Source: Bacillus kwashiorkori (GTDB taxonomy: Bacteria > Bacillota > Bacilli > Bacillales > Caldibacillaceae). Taken from it: DNA of 64,000 bases. The notes beneath the pieces are model-generated. The model did no database searches and had not been told where the DNA came from. It worked only from the letters and a program-made list of their open reading frames with translations. The translations under genes were made by a program, and so were the position numbers. Every line of letters begins with the position of its first letter. Within the stretch, counting starts at the first letter, position 1. The stretch spans positions 1 through 64,000 of the forward strand of contig NZ_CTDX01000016.1 in the NCBI RefSeq assembly GCF_001375515.1. The letters are read 5' to 3'. Positions 1 through 6,936 of this stretch are shown here, one piece after another.

Positions 1-1
1 C

Positions 2-77
2 GAGCCATTAGCTCAGTCGGTAGAGCATCTGACTTTTAATCAGAGGGTCGGAGGTTCGAGTCCTCCATGGCTCACCA
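2..77 (+). tRNA. tRNA-Lys (anticodon UUU)
   Basis: Full cloverleaf with a 7-bp acceptor stem (GAGCCAT/ATGGCTC). The anticodon loop reads CTTTTAA and CCA is encoded. It is the first gene in the window, and its position in the series Lys-Leu-Gly-Leu-Arg-Pro-Ala matches the middle of the B. subtilis trnB order. The operon therefore probably begins upstream with rRNA genes. Confidence 0.97.
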
Positions 78-80
78 TTA

Positions 81-162
81 GCGGGTGTGGCGGAATTGGC
101 AGACGCACTAGACTTAGGATCTAGCGCCGCAAGGCGTGGGGGTTCGACTCCCTTCACCCGCA
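81..162 (+). tRNA. tRNA-Leu (anticodon UAG)
   Basis: Class II tRNA with a long variable arm (CGCCGCAAGGCG). The anticodon loop is CTTAGGA and the acceptor is GCGGGTG/CACCCGC. CCA is not encoded and must be added after transcription. Confidence 0.96.
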
Positions 163-176
163 TAAACTTATTTTTT

Positions 177-251
177 GCGGAAGTAGTTCAGTGGTAGAAC
201 ACCACCTTGCCAAGGTGGGGGTCGCGGGTTCGAATCCCGTCTTCCGCTCCA
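177..251 (+). tRNA. tRNA-Gly (anticodon GCC)
   Basis: Acceptor GCGGAAG/CTTCCGC, anticodon loop TTGCCAA, CCA encoded. This is the first of two glycine tRNAs in the cluster. The other one (UCC) is embedded in a repeat array. Confidence 0.97.
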
Positions 252-257
252 AAGTGT

Positions 258-346
258 GCCGGGGTGGCGGAACAGGCAGACGCACAGGACTTAAAATCCT
301 GCGGTAGGTGACTACCGTACCGGTTCGATTCCGGTCCTCGGCACCA
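258..346 (+). tRNA. tRNA-Leu (anticodon UAA)
   Basis: Class II tRNA with a long variable arm (CGGTAGGTGACTACCG). Acceptor GCCGGGG/CCTCGGC, anticodon loop CTTAAAA, CCA encoded. Confidence 0.96.
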
Positions 347-353
347 TTTACAA

Positions 354-430
<77 letters not shown>

Positions 431-439
431 TAGAATTAA

Positions 440-513
440 CGGGAAGTAGCTCAGCTTGGTAGAGCACATGGTTTGGGACCATGGGGTCGCAGGTTCGAAT
501 CCTGTCTTCCCGA
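440..513 (+). tRNA. tRNA-Pro (anticodon UGG)
   Basis: Acceptor CGGGAAG/CTTCCCG, anticodon loop TTTGGGA. CCA is not encoded. Confidence 0.96.
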
Positions 514-523
514 TAGTAAGTTT

Positions 524-599
524 GGGGCCTTAGCTCAGCTGGGAGAGCGCCTGCTTTGCACGCAGGAGGTCAGCGGTTCGATCCCGCTAGGCTCCACCA
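524..599 (+). tRNA. tRNA-Ala (anticodon UGC)
   Basis: Acceptor GGGGCCT/AGGCTCC with one wobble pair, anticodon loop TTTGCAC, CCA encoded. Confidence 0.97.
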
Positions 600-615
600 A
601 TAAAAATATTATTAT

Positions 616-689
616 GGCGGCGTAGCTCAGCTGGCTAGAGCGTACGGTTCATACCCGTGAGGTCGTGGGTTCGATCCCCTCCGCCGCTA
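616..689 (+). tRNA. Elongator tRNA-Met (anticodon CAU)
   Basis: Acceptor GGCGGCG/CGCCGCT with a terminal G-U pair; anticodon loop TTCATAC. CCA is not encoded. Of the three CAU tRNAs here, this one matches the elongator type by its paired first base and by its place after Ala. Confidence 0.92.
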
Positions 690-722
690 TTTATTTTCCA
701 TAATAATATATTAAAATCAGTT

Positions 723-799
723 GGACCTTTAGCTCAGCTGGTTAGAGCAGACGGCTCATAACCGTCCGGTCGTAGGTTCGAGTCCTACAAGGTCCACCA
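723..799 (+). tRNA. tRNA-Ile2 (CAU anticodon, lysidine-modified)
   Basis: Acceptor GGACCTT/AAGGTCC, anticodon loop CTCATAA, CCA encoded. The anticodon reads CAU. The anticodon stem-loop (ACGGCTCATAACCGT) and its place between Met and Ser match the minor isoleucine tRNA of Bacillus, in which TilS converts C34 to lysidine so that it reads AUA. Calling it Ile rather than Met is by recall of that sequence and by synteny. Confidence 0.85.
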
Positions 800-808
800 T
801 AGTATTGC

Positions 809-901
809 GGAGGAGTACCCAAGTCTGGCTGAAGGGGTCGGTCTTGAAAACCGAGAGGCGGGTCAAACCGCGCGGGGGTTCGAATCCCTCCTCCTCCACC
901 A
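809..901 (+). tRNA. tRNA-Ser (anticodon UGA)
   Basis: Class II tRNA with a long variable arm. Acceptor GGAGGAG/CTCCTCC, anticodon loop CTTGAAA, CCA encoded. Confidence 0.96.
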
Positions 902-955
902 CATTAGCACTACACTATTTGCGTCAAGAACCCTTCATTTTATTAATAATATCGT

Positions 956-1029
<74 letters not shown>

Positions 1030-1033
1030 TATT

Positions 1034-1110
1034 GGTCCGGTAGTTCAGTTGGTTAGAATGCCTGCCTGTCACGCAGGAGGTCGCGGGTTCGAGTCCCGTC
1101 CGGACCGCCA
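1034..1110 (+). tRNA. tRNA-Asp (anticodon GUC)
   Basis: Acceptor GGTCCGG/CCGGACC, anticodon loop CTGTCAC, CCA encoded. Confidence 0.97.
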
Positions 1111-1138
1111 TTATTAACAAATTCTTTTAACTAATTTC

Positions 1139-1214
1139 GGCTCGGTAGCTCAGTCGGTAGAGCAAAGGACTGAAAATCCTTGTGTCGGCGGTTCGATTCC
1201 GTCCCGAGCCACCA
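1139..1214 (+). tRNA. tRNA-Phe (anticodon GAA)
   Basis: Acceptor GGCTCGG/CCGAGCC, anticodon loop CTGAAAA, CCA encoded. Confidence 0.97.
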
Positions 1215-1243
1215 TTTATTTTAATAGCCACTTAGTCAATTAT

Positions 1244-1320
1244 GGCGGCTATGGCGAAGTGGTGAACGCATCGGATTGTGGCTCCGACATTCGTGGGTTC
1301 GATTCCCACTAGTCGCCCCA
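1244..1320 (+). tRNA. tRNA-His (anticodon GUG)
   Basis: Acceptor GCGGCTA/TAGTCGC preceded by the extra G(-1) at 1244, which pairs with discriminator C1317. This is the histidine-specific identity feature. Anticodon loop TTGTGGC, CCA encoded. The tRNA-Gly repeat array starts 22 bp after its end. Confidence 0.96.
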
Positions 1321-1342
1321 TATAAACAACATAAAATATAAT

Positions 1343-1454
1343 GCGGGTGTAGTTACGAGCGAAGCATCTTTGAAAATACGACGAGTTGCCCCGAAGCCCC
1401 CATCACCTCTGAAAAAGCTAGAAGATGCAGGGGCATAATGGTAAAACCACAGCC
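1343..1454 (+). pseudogene. Truncated tRNA-Gly(UCC) 5' half, split by an 81-bp insert
   Basis: Bases 1343-1354 and 1436-1454 together give the first 31 nt of the intact tRNA-Gly gene at 1772 (acceptor 5' strand, D arm and 5' side of the anticodon stem). An 81-bp element lies within the D arm at 1355-1435. Removing it restores the tRNA sequence exactly, with no visible target-site duplication. The anticodon, T arm and 3' acceptor strand are missing, so this copy cannot make a tRNA. It is unit 1 of the repeat array. Confidence 0.85.
1355..1435 (+). repeat. 81-bp element, copy A (within the D arm of a tRNA-Gly fragment)
   Basis: The element starts ACGAGCGAAGC and ends GGGGCA. It shares the central block ACGAGTTGCC and exactly the same length with copies B (1455-1535) and C (1629-1709). 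A terminal hairpin has base GCCCC/GGGGC, whereas copy B has GCATC/GATGC at the same place. This is paired change that keeps the stem. The element has no coding potential and I do not recognise its family. Confidence 0.75.
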
Positions 1455-1535
1455 ACGAGCGACTCAACCGTGAATCATCTACGAGTTGCCTCGACGCATC
1501 CATCCTCTTCGAATAAGCTATCAGAGGAAGATGCA
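1455..1535 (+). repeat. 81-bp element, copy B (after the tRNA-Gly anticodon 5' stem)
   Basis: The element begins ACGAGCGACTC and ends AAGATGCA. Its 3' half folds as GCATC..TCCTCT / AGAGGA..GATGC around an AT-rich loop. It follows the tRNA-Gly segment ending CACAGCC. About 6 bp after it comes GGAAGGCTGT (1542-1551), the exact reverse complement of the tRNA bases ACAGCCTTCC. The element is therefore bracketed by an inverted repeat of tRNA sequence. Confidence 0.75.
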
Positions 1536-1597
1536 TGACAAGGAAGGCTGTCCGTTCTCAAGAACAAATACTTAAAAAATAACCATAATTTTATAAT

Positions 1598-1628
1598 GCG
1601 GGTGTAGTTTAATGGTAAAACCACAGCC
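1598..1628 (+). pseudogene. Truncated tRNA-Gly(UCC) 5' half, second copy
   Basis: These 31 bases are identical to the first 31 nt of the intact tRNA-Gly gene at 1772 and stop at the same point as unit 1, before the anticodon. Copy C of the 81-bp element follows directly. The distance from this unit to the intact gene is 174 bp. The distance from unit 1 is 255 bp, which is 174 plus the 81-bp insert. The array is therefore a tandem duplication plus one extra insertion. Confidence 0.85.
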
Positions 1629-1709
1629 ACGAGCAATACATCTTTGAAAATACTACGAGTTGCCTCGACGCATCCAACATCTTCGAATAAGCTATCAGAG
1701 GAAGAGGCA
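1629..1709 (+). repeat. 81-bp element, copy C
   Basis: The element begins ACGAGCAATAC and ends AAGAGGCA. Its 5' half resembles copy A (CATCTTTGAAAATAC) and its 3' half resembles copy B (TTCGAATAAGCTATCAGAGG). The tail after it (1710-1771) is nearly identical to the tail after copy B (1536-1597), including the sequence just before the next tRNA start. The inverted GGAAGGCT is kept, but the last stem bases have changed (CTAT instead of CTGT). Confidence 0.75.
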
Positions 1710-1771
1710 TGACAAGGAAGGCTATCTGCTTTCAAGAACAAATACTTAAAAAATAACCATAATTTTATAAT

Positions 1772-1845
1772 GCGGGTGTAGTTTAATGGTAAAACCACAG
1801 CCTTCCAAGCTGTTGTCGTGGGTTCGATTCCCATCACCCGCTCCA
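1772..1845 (+). tRNA. tRNA-Gly (anticodon UCC), the intact copy
   Basis: Acceptor GCGGGTG/CACCCGC, anticodon loop CTTCCAA, CCA encoded. This is the only complete copy. Two 5'-half copies precede it in the same orientation. Confidence 0.96.
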
Positions 1846-1855
1846 TTAACATAAT

Positions 1856-1929
<74 letters not shown>

Positions 1930-1947
1930 TTTCTATAAATTTATTAT

Positions 1948-2022
1948 TCCGCAGTAGCTCAGTGGTAGAGCTATCGGCTGTTAACCGATCGGTCGCAGGT
2001 TCGAATCCTGCCTGCGGAGCCA
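1948..2022 (+). tRNA. tRNA-Asn (anticodon GUU)
   Basis: Acceptor TCCGCAG/CTGCGGA, anticodon loop CTGTTAA, discriminator G, CCA encoded. Confidence 0.97.
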
Positions 2023-2028
2023 TTAATT

Positions 2029-2116
2029 GGAGAAGTACTCAAGTGGCTGAAGAGGACGGTTTGCTAAACCGTTAGATCGGGTTACCGGTGCGCGGGTTCG
2101 AATCCCGCCTTCTCCA
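2029..2116 (+). tRNA. tRNA-Ser (anticodon GCU)
   Basis: Class II tRNA with a long variable arm. Acceptor GGAGAAG/CTTCTCC, anticodon loop TTGCTAA. CCA is not encoded. Confidence 0.96.
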
Positions 2117-2122
2117 TACTGC

Positions 2123-2194
2123 GGCCCGTTGGTCAAGCGGTTAAGACACCGCCCTTTCACGGCGGTAACACGGGTTCGAATCCCGTACGGGTCA
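2123..2194 (+). tRNA. tRNA-Glu (anticodon UUC)
   Basis: Acceptor GGCCCGT/ACGGGTC with a G-U pair, anticodon loop CTTTCAC. CCA is not encoded. It is the last tRNA of the cluster, as in B. subtilis trnB. Confidence 0.96.
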
Positions 2195-2209
2195 TAATAA
2201 TTTCGGTCT

Positions 2210-2256
2210 AGAGATTATTTAAAAGTTATTTACTTTTAAATAATCTCTTTTTTTTG
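2210..2256 (+). terminator. Terminator of the tRNA operon
   Basis: A perfect 16-bp stem (AGAGATTATTTAAAAG with its complement) around a short loop, followed by a run of T. It sits 15 bp after tRNA-Glu. Confidence 0.92.
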
Positions 2257-2510
2257 GCTCTATACTAAAGACTCTAAACCATATGTTGGGGATAAAGGTC
2301 AATTTATGTAAGCATAAAAAAACACGCTATCTCCAATTTCTTTTATACTTGAATTGACAAAGATACAAGTTAAAAGAGGAGAAGCGTGTATATGAATAAT
2401 ACCATATTTTTCCCAGGTTTAGAAGATGCAATTGTTACAAAAAGAGAAGAATAAATGGAACTATTCGAAGTCTGTAGCTTACAACGAGCGTCTATATAAT
2501 TGATAATTTC
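2257..2510 (+). mobile_element. Probable remnant of an ISL3-type insertion sequence (5' end only)
   Basis: This stretch holds a GGCTCT-like end directly after the tRNA terminator, then a leader with the inverted repeat ACACGCT/AGCGTGT (about 2331 and 2384). Next come a good ribosome site and a 20-residue open frame (2392-2454, MNNTIFFPGLEDAIVTKREE). The peptide resembles the N-terminus of ISL3-family transposases, which carry an early LPGLE-like motif; that recognition is by memory. The rest of the transposase and the right end are absent. No other gene is seen between the tRNA terminator and menA. Confidence 0.45.
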
Positions 2511-3464
2511 TTAAAATAAATAAGAGAATAGGAATGCAATAGATACTAGAATGCCAAATAAAGTATTTGTTTGAGCAGTTGCTTTCATGGCAGGCATCAT
2601 TTCTAAAGGCTTTGTTTTACCAATAAATTGTTTTACAGCTTTTATTGGTTTCGGTAAGCTTATTAATACAATTAGTAACCATGGTGTTAAATCATTAAAA
2701 AGTATGAGTGCAAAAACAAATAGATAAGATACGATAAACATTGCGGCTAAAATTTTGATAGCATTGTTTCTTCCTACTAATATCGCTAAAGTTTTTCTAC
2801 CATTTTCTTTATCCCCGTCCAAATCACGAATATTGTTTGATAAGTTAATGGCCCCTATTAAAATAGCGATAGGGATTGAGACAAGGATGCTAATATCAGT
2901 TATTACGCCAGTTTGAATATAAAATGAAATTAAGATTATTACTACTCCCATAAATAGTCCTGACATTAATTCACCAAAAGGAGTATAAGCGATTGGAAAT
3001 GGTCCCCCTGTATATAAATACCCTACTAAAATAGAAATAGAGCCAACAAGGGCAATCCACCATGTGCTATTCATACAAATATAAATTCCTAATAATACCG
3101 CTCCAATACATAGACTAATAGCTAATGTTAATATGGTTTTCGGTTTGACACCGTCTCGGACGATTGCACCGCCGATTCCAACTGAGTGTTCATTATCAAG
3201 ACCACGTTTATGATCATAGTACTCATTAAACATGTTTGTTGCTGCTTGTATGAATAAGCTTGCGGTTAACATTGCTAAAAACAACCCAACATGTAAAGAT
3301 TGATTGTATTGATAGGAGATTACTGTGCCGATAAATACTGGTACAAATGCTGCTGTTAAAGTATGTGGTCTCGTTAATTGCCACCAAACTTTCCAGCCTT
3401 CATTTCTCTCAATAGGTATATGTTCAATACGGCTTGTCTCCTTTGCTTGCATTCTTGGTTGCAT
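2511..3464 (-). CDS. menA: 1,4-dihydroxy-2-naphthoate polyprenyltransferase MenA
   Basis: This is a membrane prenyltransferase of the UbiA superfamily. It attaches the polyprenyl chain to 1,4-dihydroxy-2-naphthoate, giving demethylmenaquinone. The 317-residue length is normal. Both Asp-rich diphosphate-binding motifs are visible: N77-MFNEYYDHKRGLD-90 and N211-IRDLDGDKENGRK. About eight hydrophobic segments are spread along the protein. The short hydrophilic N-terminus before GWKVWWQLTRPHTLTAAF is typical of the Bacillus enzyme. The chosen ATG at 3464 has a GAGGAGAG ribosome site. It is divergent from the menFDHBE operon, as in B. subtilis, so the two arms of the pathway flank a shared control region. 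Confidence 0.97.
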   Translation of the reverse strand: MQPRMQAKETSRIEHIPIERNEGWKVWWQLTRPHTLTAAFVPVFIGTVISYQYNQSLHVGLFLAMLTASLFIQAATNMFNEYYDHKRGLDNEHSVGIGGAIVRDGVKPKTILTLAISLCIGAVLLGIYICMNSTWWIALVGSISILVGYLYTGGPFPIAYTPFGELMSGLFMGVVIILISFYIQTGVITDISILVSIPIAILIGAINLSNNIRDLDGDKENGRKTLAILVGRNNAIKILAAMFIVSYLFVFALILFNDLTPWLLIVLISLPKPIKAVKQFIGKTKPLEMMPAMKATAQTNTLFGILVSIAFLFSYLF

Positions 3465-3662
3465 GAAAATCTCTCCTCAGCAGTATTTTTGAATAACTTG
3501 TGAACAGTATCTTATTTTAAGTTTATGAAATACGAAGATAGGTGTCAATGAATTAATATTTTTATCGAATATGATTTTTAGCAAGTAAGGGAAAAATTTC
3601 AAAAAGAGGTATATTGGAAATAACACATACAGCTTTTCAATGCAGTTAATTTTTTTTATTCA

Positions 3663-3671
3663 TGGTATAAT
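3663..3671 (+). promoter_or_regulatory. Candidate extended -10 promoter for the menFDHBE operon
   Basis: TGGTATAAT (TGn plus a consensus TATAAT) lies about 100 bp upstream of menF in the 308-bp menA-menF intergenic region. No good -35 is seen at the right distance, which is usual for extended -10 promoters. The rest of this intergenic stretch shows nothing else that I recognise. Confidence 0.4.
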
Positions 3672-3772
3672 TAATTTTAGTTACATATTTGAACAAACAA
3701 TATAATTAGTTAACTAGGTTTATTTTAAACTAATACTAGATTTTTAGAAGTTTTTATCGAGGTGAATAAACA

Positions 3773-5173
3773 ATGGCTCTAGATGGACATAGTTCATTAA
3801 CAATAAATAAGCTATTAGAAAATGGAATTCAAAAAGCACAGGAAAAAGATAGCAATATCTTAATAAGTATGGTAAACAAGATAAATTTTTATCCAAAAAA
3901 TCCATACTTGAAAGGTCAAAAGTTTTTTTGGAAAGATAAAAGTACTAGTATATATGGTTTTGGTTTTGTAAAATGCATCAAAATCGGAGCAACAGATGAT
4001 CGGTTTAAAGAAGTTTCAGATCAATGGGAGCAAATAAGAGCTAATGCCATTATTGATAACCCTTTTGAAGAACAAGCAGTAGGACCTTTGCTTTTTGGCA
4101 GCTTATCATTCGATCATGTTCACTTAGATAATCAGTTGTGGAAGAATTTCCAAAATGGTCTTTTTTATATACCCGAGTTCATGATTACAGTAACAGAAAA
4201 TGGCAGTTTTTTAACAATTAATATAGTTTGTACAAATAAATCTGATCCGTTGGAGTTGACTAATCAGCTAATTGAAAAAAGAGAAAAAATTATTAATTGT
4301 ATAAAAAAGCAAACCGATAACTATATTCGTCTAGAAGAAATGGAACCAAAAATTTTGGATGATCAGGCAGATAAATGGATAAATAATGTTCAAGAGGCAA
4401 TTACATTATTAAATGATCATTATCTCCAAAAAGTTGTACTTGCCCGTGAAATTCGTTTAGCATTCGATAATGATATATCTAATGAACATATAATTCAAAA
4501 ATTAGTATCTGAACAGCAAGATAGTTATGTATTTGCATTAGAAAGTAAAGAAGATATATTTATTGGTGCAAGTCCAGAACGTTTAGTGAAAAAAATAGGG
4601 ACAAAGGTGTTTTCCTCCTGTGTCGCAGGTTCGGCAAAGAGGGGGAGTAACAAGGATGAAGATAATTTTTTAGGCGAACAATTATTAAATGACAAGAAAA
4701 ATTTAGCAGAACACCAATTTGTTGTGCAAATGATTACGGATGCATTTTTTAAATACTGTGATTCAATAAAAAAGCCTAATCGACCAGATTTAATGAAAAT
4801 TAGGGATATTCAACATTTATATACTCCAGTCGAAGGACGGTTAATGGATCATCATACTATTTTCGATTTAGTTAGCGAGTTACACCCAACACCAGCATTA
4901 GGAGGTACACCGAAAGAAACGGCACTATCCTTGATTCGTGATTTAGAGTTATTTGAAAGAGGTATGTACGCTGCCCCAATTGGCTGGGTGGACTATAGAG
5001 GCAATGGAGAATTCGTTGTAGGTATCCGTTCAGGACTGTTACAAGGGAAGGAAGCGTCTATTTTTGCCGGTTGTGGAATTGTAAAAGATTCTGATCCACA
5101 ACTAGAATACGAAGAAACGAATATAAAATTTCGCCCAATGTTACGATTATTAGGAGGACAACTGGATGATTAA
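3773..5173 (+). CDS. menF: Isochorismate synthase MenF
   Basis: MenF converts chorismate to isochorismate, the entry step of menaquinone synthesis. The C-terminal chorismate-binding domain spans about residues 200-460. Visible motifs are K220 in QKVVLAREI (the general base of this family), GASPER near 265-270, the CVAGSAKRG turn, E313-H314 in AEHQF, LHPTPALGGTPK, ERGMYAAPIGW, and the Mg-binding EYEETNIKF near the end. The N-terminal 190 residues are variable and AT-rich, as usual. The ATG follows GAGGTGAATA. The stop overlaps the menD start by 8 bp, so the two genes are probably translationally coupled. Confidence 0.96.
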   Translation: MALDGHSSLTINKLLENGIQKAQEKDSNILISMVNKINFYPKNPYLKGQKFFWKDKSTSIYGFGFVKCIKIGATDDRFKEVSDQWEQIRANAIIDNPFEEQAVGPLLFGSLSFDHVHLDNQLWKNFQNGLFYIPEFMITVTENGSFLTINIVCTNKSDPLELTNQLIEKREKIINCIKKQTDNYIRLEEMEPKILDDQADKWINNVQEAITLLNDHYLQKVVLAREIRLAFDNDISNEHIIQKLVSEQQDSYVFALESKEDIFIGASPERLVKKIGTKVFSSCVAGSAKRGSNKDEDNFLGEQLLNDKKNLAEHQFVVQMITDAFFKYCDSIKKPNRPDLMKIRDIQHLYTPVEGRLMDHHTIFDLVSELHPTPALGGTPKETALSLIRDLELFERGMYAAPIGWVDYRGNGEFVVGIRSGLLQGKEASIFAGCGIVKDSDPQLEYEETNIKFRPMLRLLGGQLDD

Positions 5174-6911
5174 TTACACACAAGCTTTAACGAGATACAT
5201 TGGTGCCTTTGTAGATGAATTAGCTCAATCTGGTGTAAAAAGAGTCGTTGTTAGTCCTGGGTCACGTTCCACACCGATTGCTATGTTACTAGCTGAACAT
5301 CCTGAAATTAATGTGATGATGCATATGGATGAACGATCAGCAGCTTTTTTTGCTTTAGGAATCGCCAAAACTGCCAATGAGCCAGTTGCAATCGTTTGTA
5401 CTTCAGGGACAGCCGCGGCAAACTATTTTCCAGCAATTGTTGAAGCAAAATATGCAAGAGTACCATTAATTGTCATAACAGCGGATCGACCACATGAACT
5501 TAGAGATGTTGGTGCTCCTCAAGCAATTGATCAAATCGACTTATACGGTAAACATGTAAAATGGTTTATTGATTTACCTTTACCGGAAGATACACAATCA
5601 ATGTTGCATTACATTCGAACAGTATGCTCAAGAGCAATTAATAGGGCAAAGCAAGCCCCATTTGGGCCAGTTCATTTGAATTTTCCGTTACGGGAACCAC
5701 TTATTCCAAATATGGAAGATCCATTAAAATTTGCTCGTAATAATCGGATAAAAACAGTTCAGGTGAATAATGGGCAACTGGATTTATTAGATAGTGATTA
5801 TCGAAATATTGCCGACTGTCTCCCAAAAAAAGGAGTCATTATTTGCGGTCCAATAGACAAGTATGATGAAGGATTTGCGAATGCGATTTTCGCTCTTGCG
5901 GAAAAACTTCAGTATCCAATATTGGCGGATCCTCTTTCCCAATTGCGATCAGGTATTCAATATGGCAGACAAATTATTGATGGCTATGATACATTTTTGC
6001 GTGACCGGACGGTGAGAGATTCATTAAAACCAGAGTTAATTGTAAGATTTGGTGCAATGCCTATTTCGAAGGCGTTATCATTTTATTTGAAAGAACACCA
6101 GGAAGTATCACAAATGGTTATTGATGAACGTTCAGGTTGGCGTGATCCGGTAGCAAGTGCATATAAAATGATTTATTGTAATGAAACAATTTTTTGCAAT
6201 CGGCTTTATACTTATTTGAATAATTATGAAGCTGTGACCGATTGGAATGATAAATGGGTTGAACTTAATCATTTTGTGAAGAATGCTTCAAAAATAATCA
6301 ATGAATCCGAGGATAGTATTAACGAAGGGAAAATATTCCATTTGCTGTCCTCTTTATTACCTGATGAAGCTACTGTAGTAATAGGTAATAGTATGCCAAT
6401 AAGGGACGCAGACTCCTTTTTCCAATACACGAAGAAAAAAATAAAACTTCTTGCAAATCGAGGAGTTAACGGTATTGATGGAGTAGTGTCTACCGCATTA
6501 GGAACTAGTGTGATTGAAAAAAATACGTACTTAGTTATTGGTGATTTAAGTTTTTATCATGATTTAAATGGATTGTTGGCTGCTAAATTACATCACTTAA
6601 AACTAACGATTATCTTGATTAATAATAACGGAGGTGGTATTTTTTCACTCCTCCCACAAAAACAACATCCGAACCATTTTGAAACATTATTTGGCACACC
6701 GACAGATTTACAATATGAGTATGCGGTAAAAATGTACGATGGCACATATTTTAGTGTGGAAAATTGGCATGAATTTGCAAAAGCCATGAAAGTTTCAGAG
6801 GAAAATACCGGATTGACTGTCATAGAAGTATTTACAAATCGAGAGGAAAATGCAAATTTGCGTCGAAATTATTGGGATTATGTTTCCCAGGAAATAAGAA
6901 AACTACTTTAA
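5166..6911 (+). CDS. menD: SEPHCHC synthase MenD (thiamine diphosphate-dependent)
   Basis: MenD decarboxylates 2-oxoglutarate and adds the product to isochorismate, giving 2-succinyl-5-enolpyruvyl-6-hydroxy-3-cyclohexene-1-carboxylate. The 581-residue length is normal. Visible features are SPGSRSTPIAM (30-40), the conserved Glu E56 in HMDERSAAFFALG that activates the cofactor, and CTSGTAAANYFPAIVEA. Near the C-terminus is the ThDP/Mg motif, GDLSFYHDLNG followed by INNNGGG. It overlaps menF by 8 bp. A 25-bp gap separates it from menH. Confidence 0.97.
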   Translation: MINYTQALTRYIGAFVDELAQSGVKRVVVSPGSRSTPIAMLLAEHPEINVMMHMDERSAAFFALGIAKTANEPVAIVCTSGTAAANYFPAIVEAKYARVPLIVITADRPHELRDVGAPQAIDQIDLYGKHVKWFIDLPLPEDTQSMLHYIRTVCSRAINRAKQAPFGPVHLNFPLREPLIPNMEDPLKFARNNRIKTVQVNNGQLDLLDSDYRNIADCLPKKGVIICGPIDKYDEGFANAIFALAEKLQYPILADPLSQLRSGIQYGRQIIDGYDTFLRDRTVRDSLKPELIVRFGAMPISKALSFYLKEHQEVSQMVIDERSGWRDPVASAYKMIYCNETIFCNRLYTYLNNYEAVTDWNDKWVELNHFVKNASKIINESEDSINEGKIFHLLSSLLPDEATVVIGNSMPIRDADSFFQYTKKKIKLLANRGVNGIDGVVSTALGTSVIEKNTYLVIGDLSFYHDLNGLLAAKLHHLKLTIILINNNGGGIFSLLPQKQHPNHFETLFGTPTDLQYEYAVKMYDGTYFSVENWHEFAKAMKVSEENTGLTVIEVFTNREENANLRRNYWDYVSQEIRKLL

Positions 6912-6936
6912 CTTTTTTTGTAAGGTGCGATAAAAA

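Noticed and set aside
1343-1771. CRISPR-like array
   Set aside because: The repeats are tRNA fragments and 81-bp elements, far longer than CRISPR repeats. The spacers are not unique and no cas gene is present in the window.
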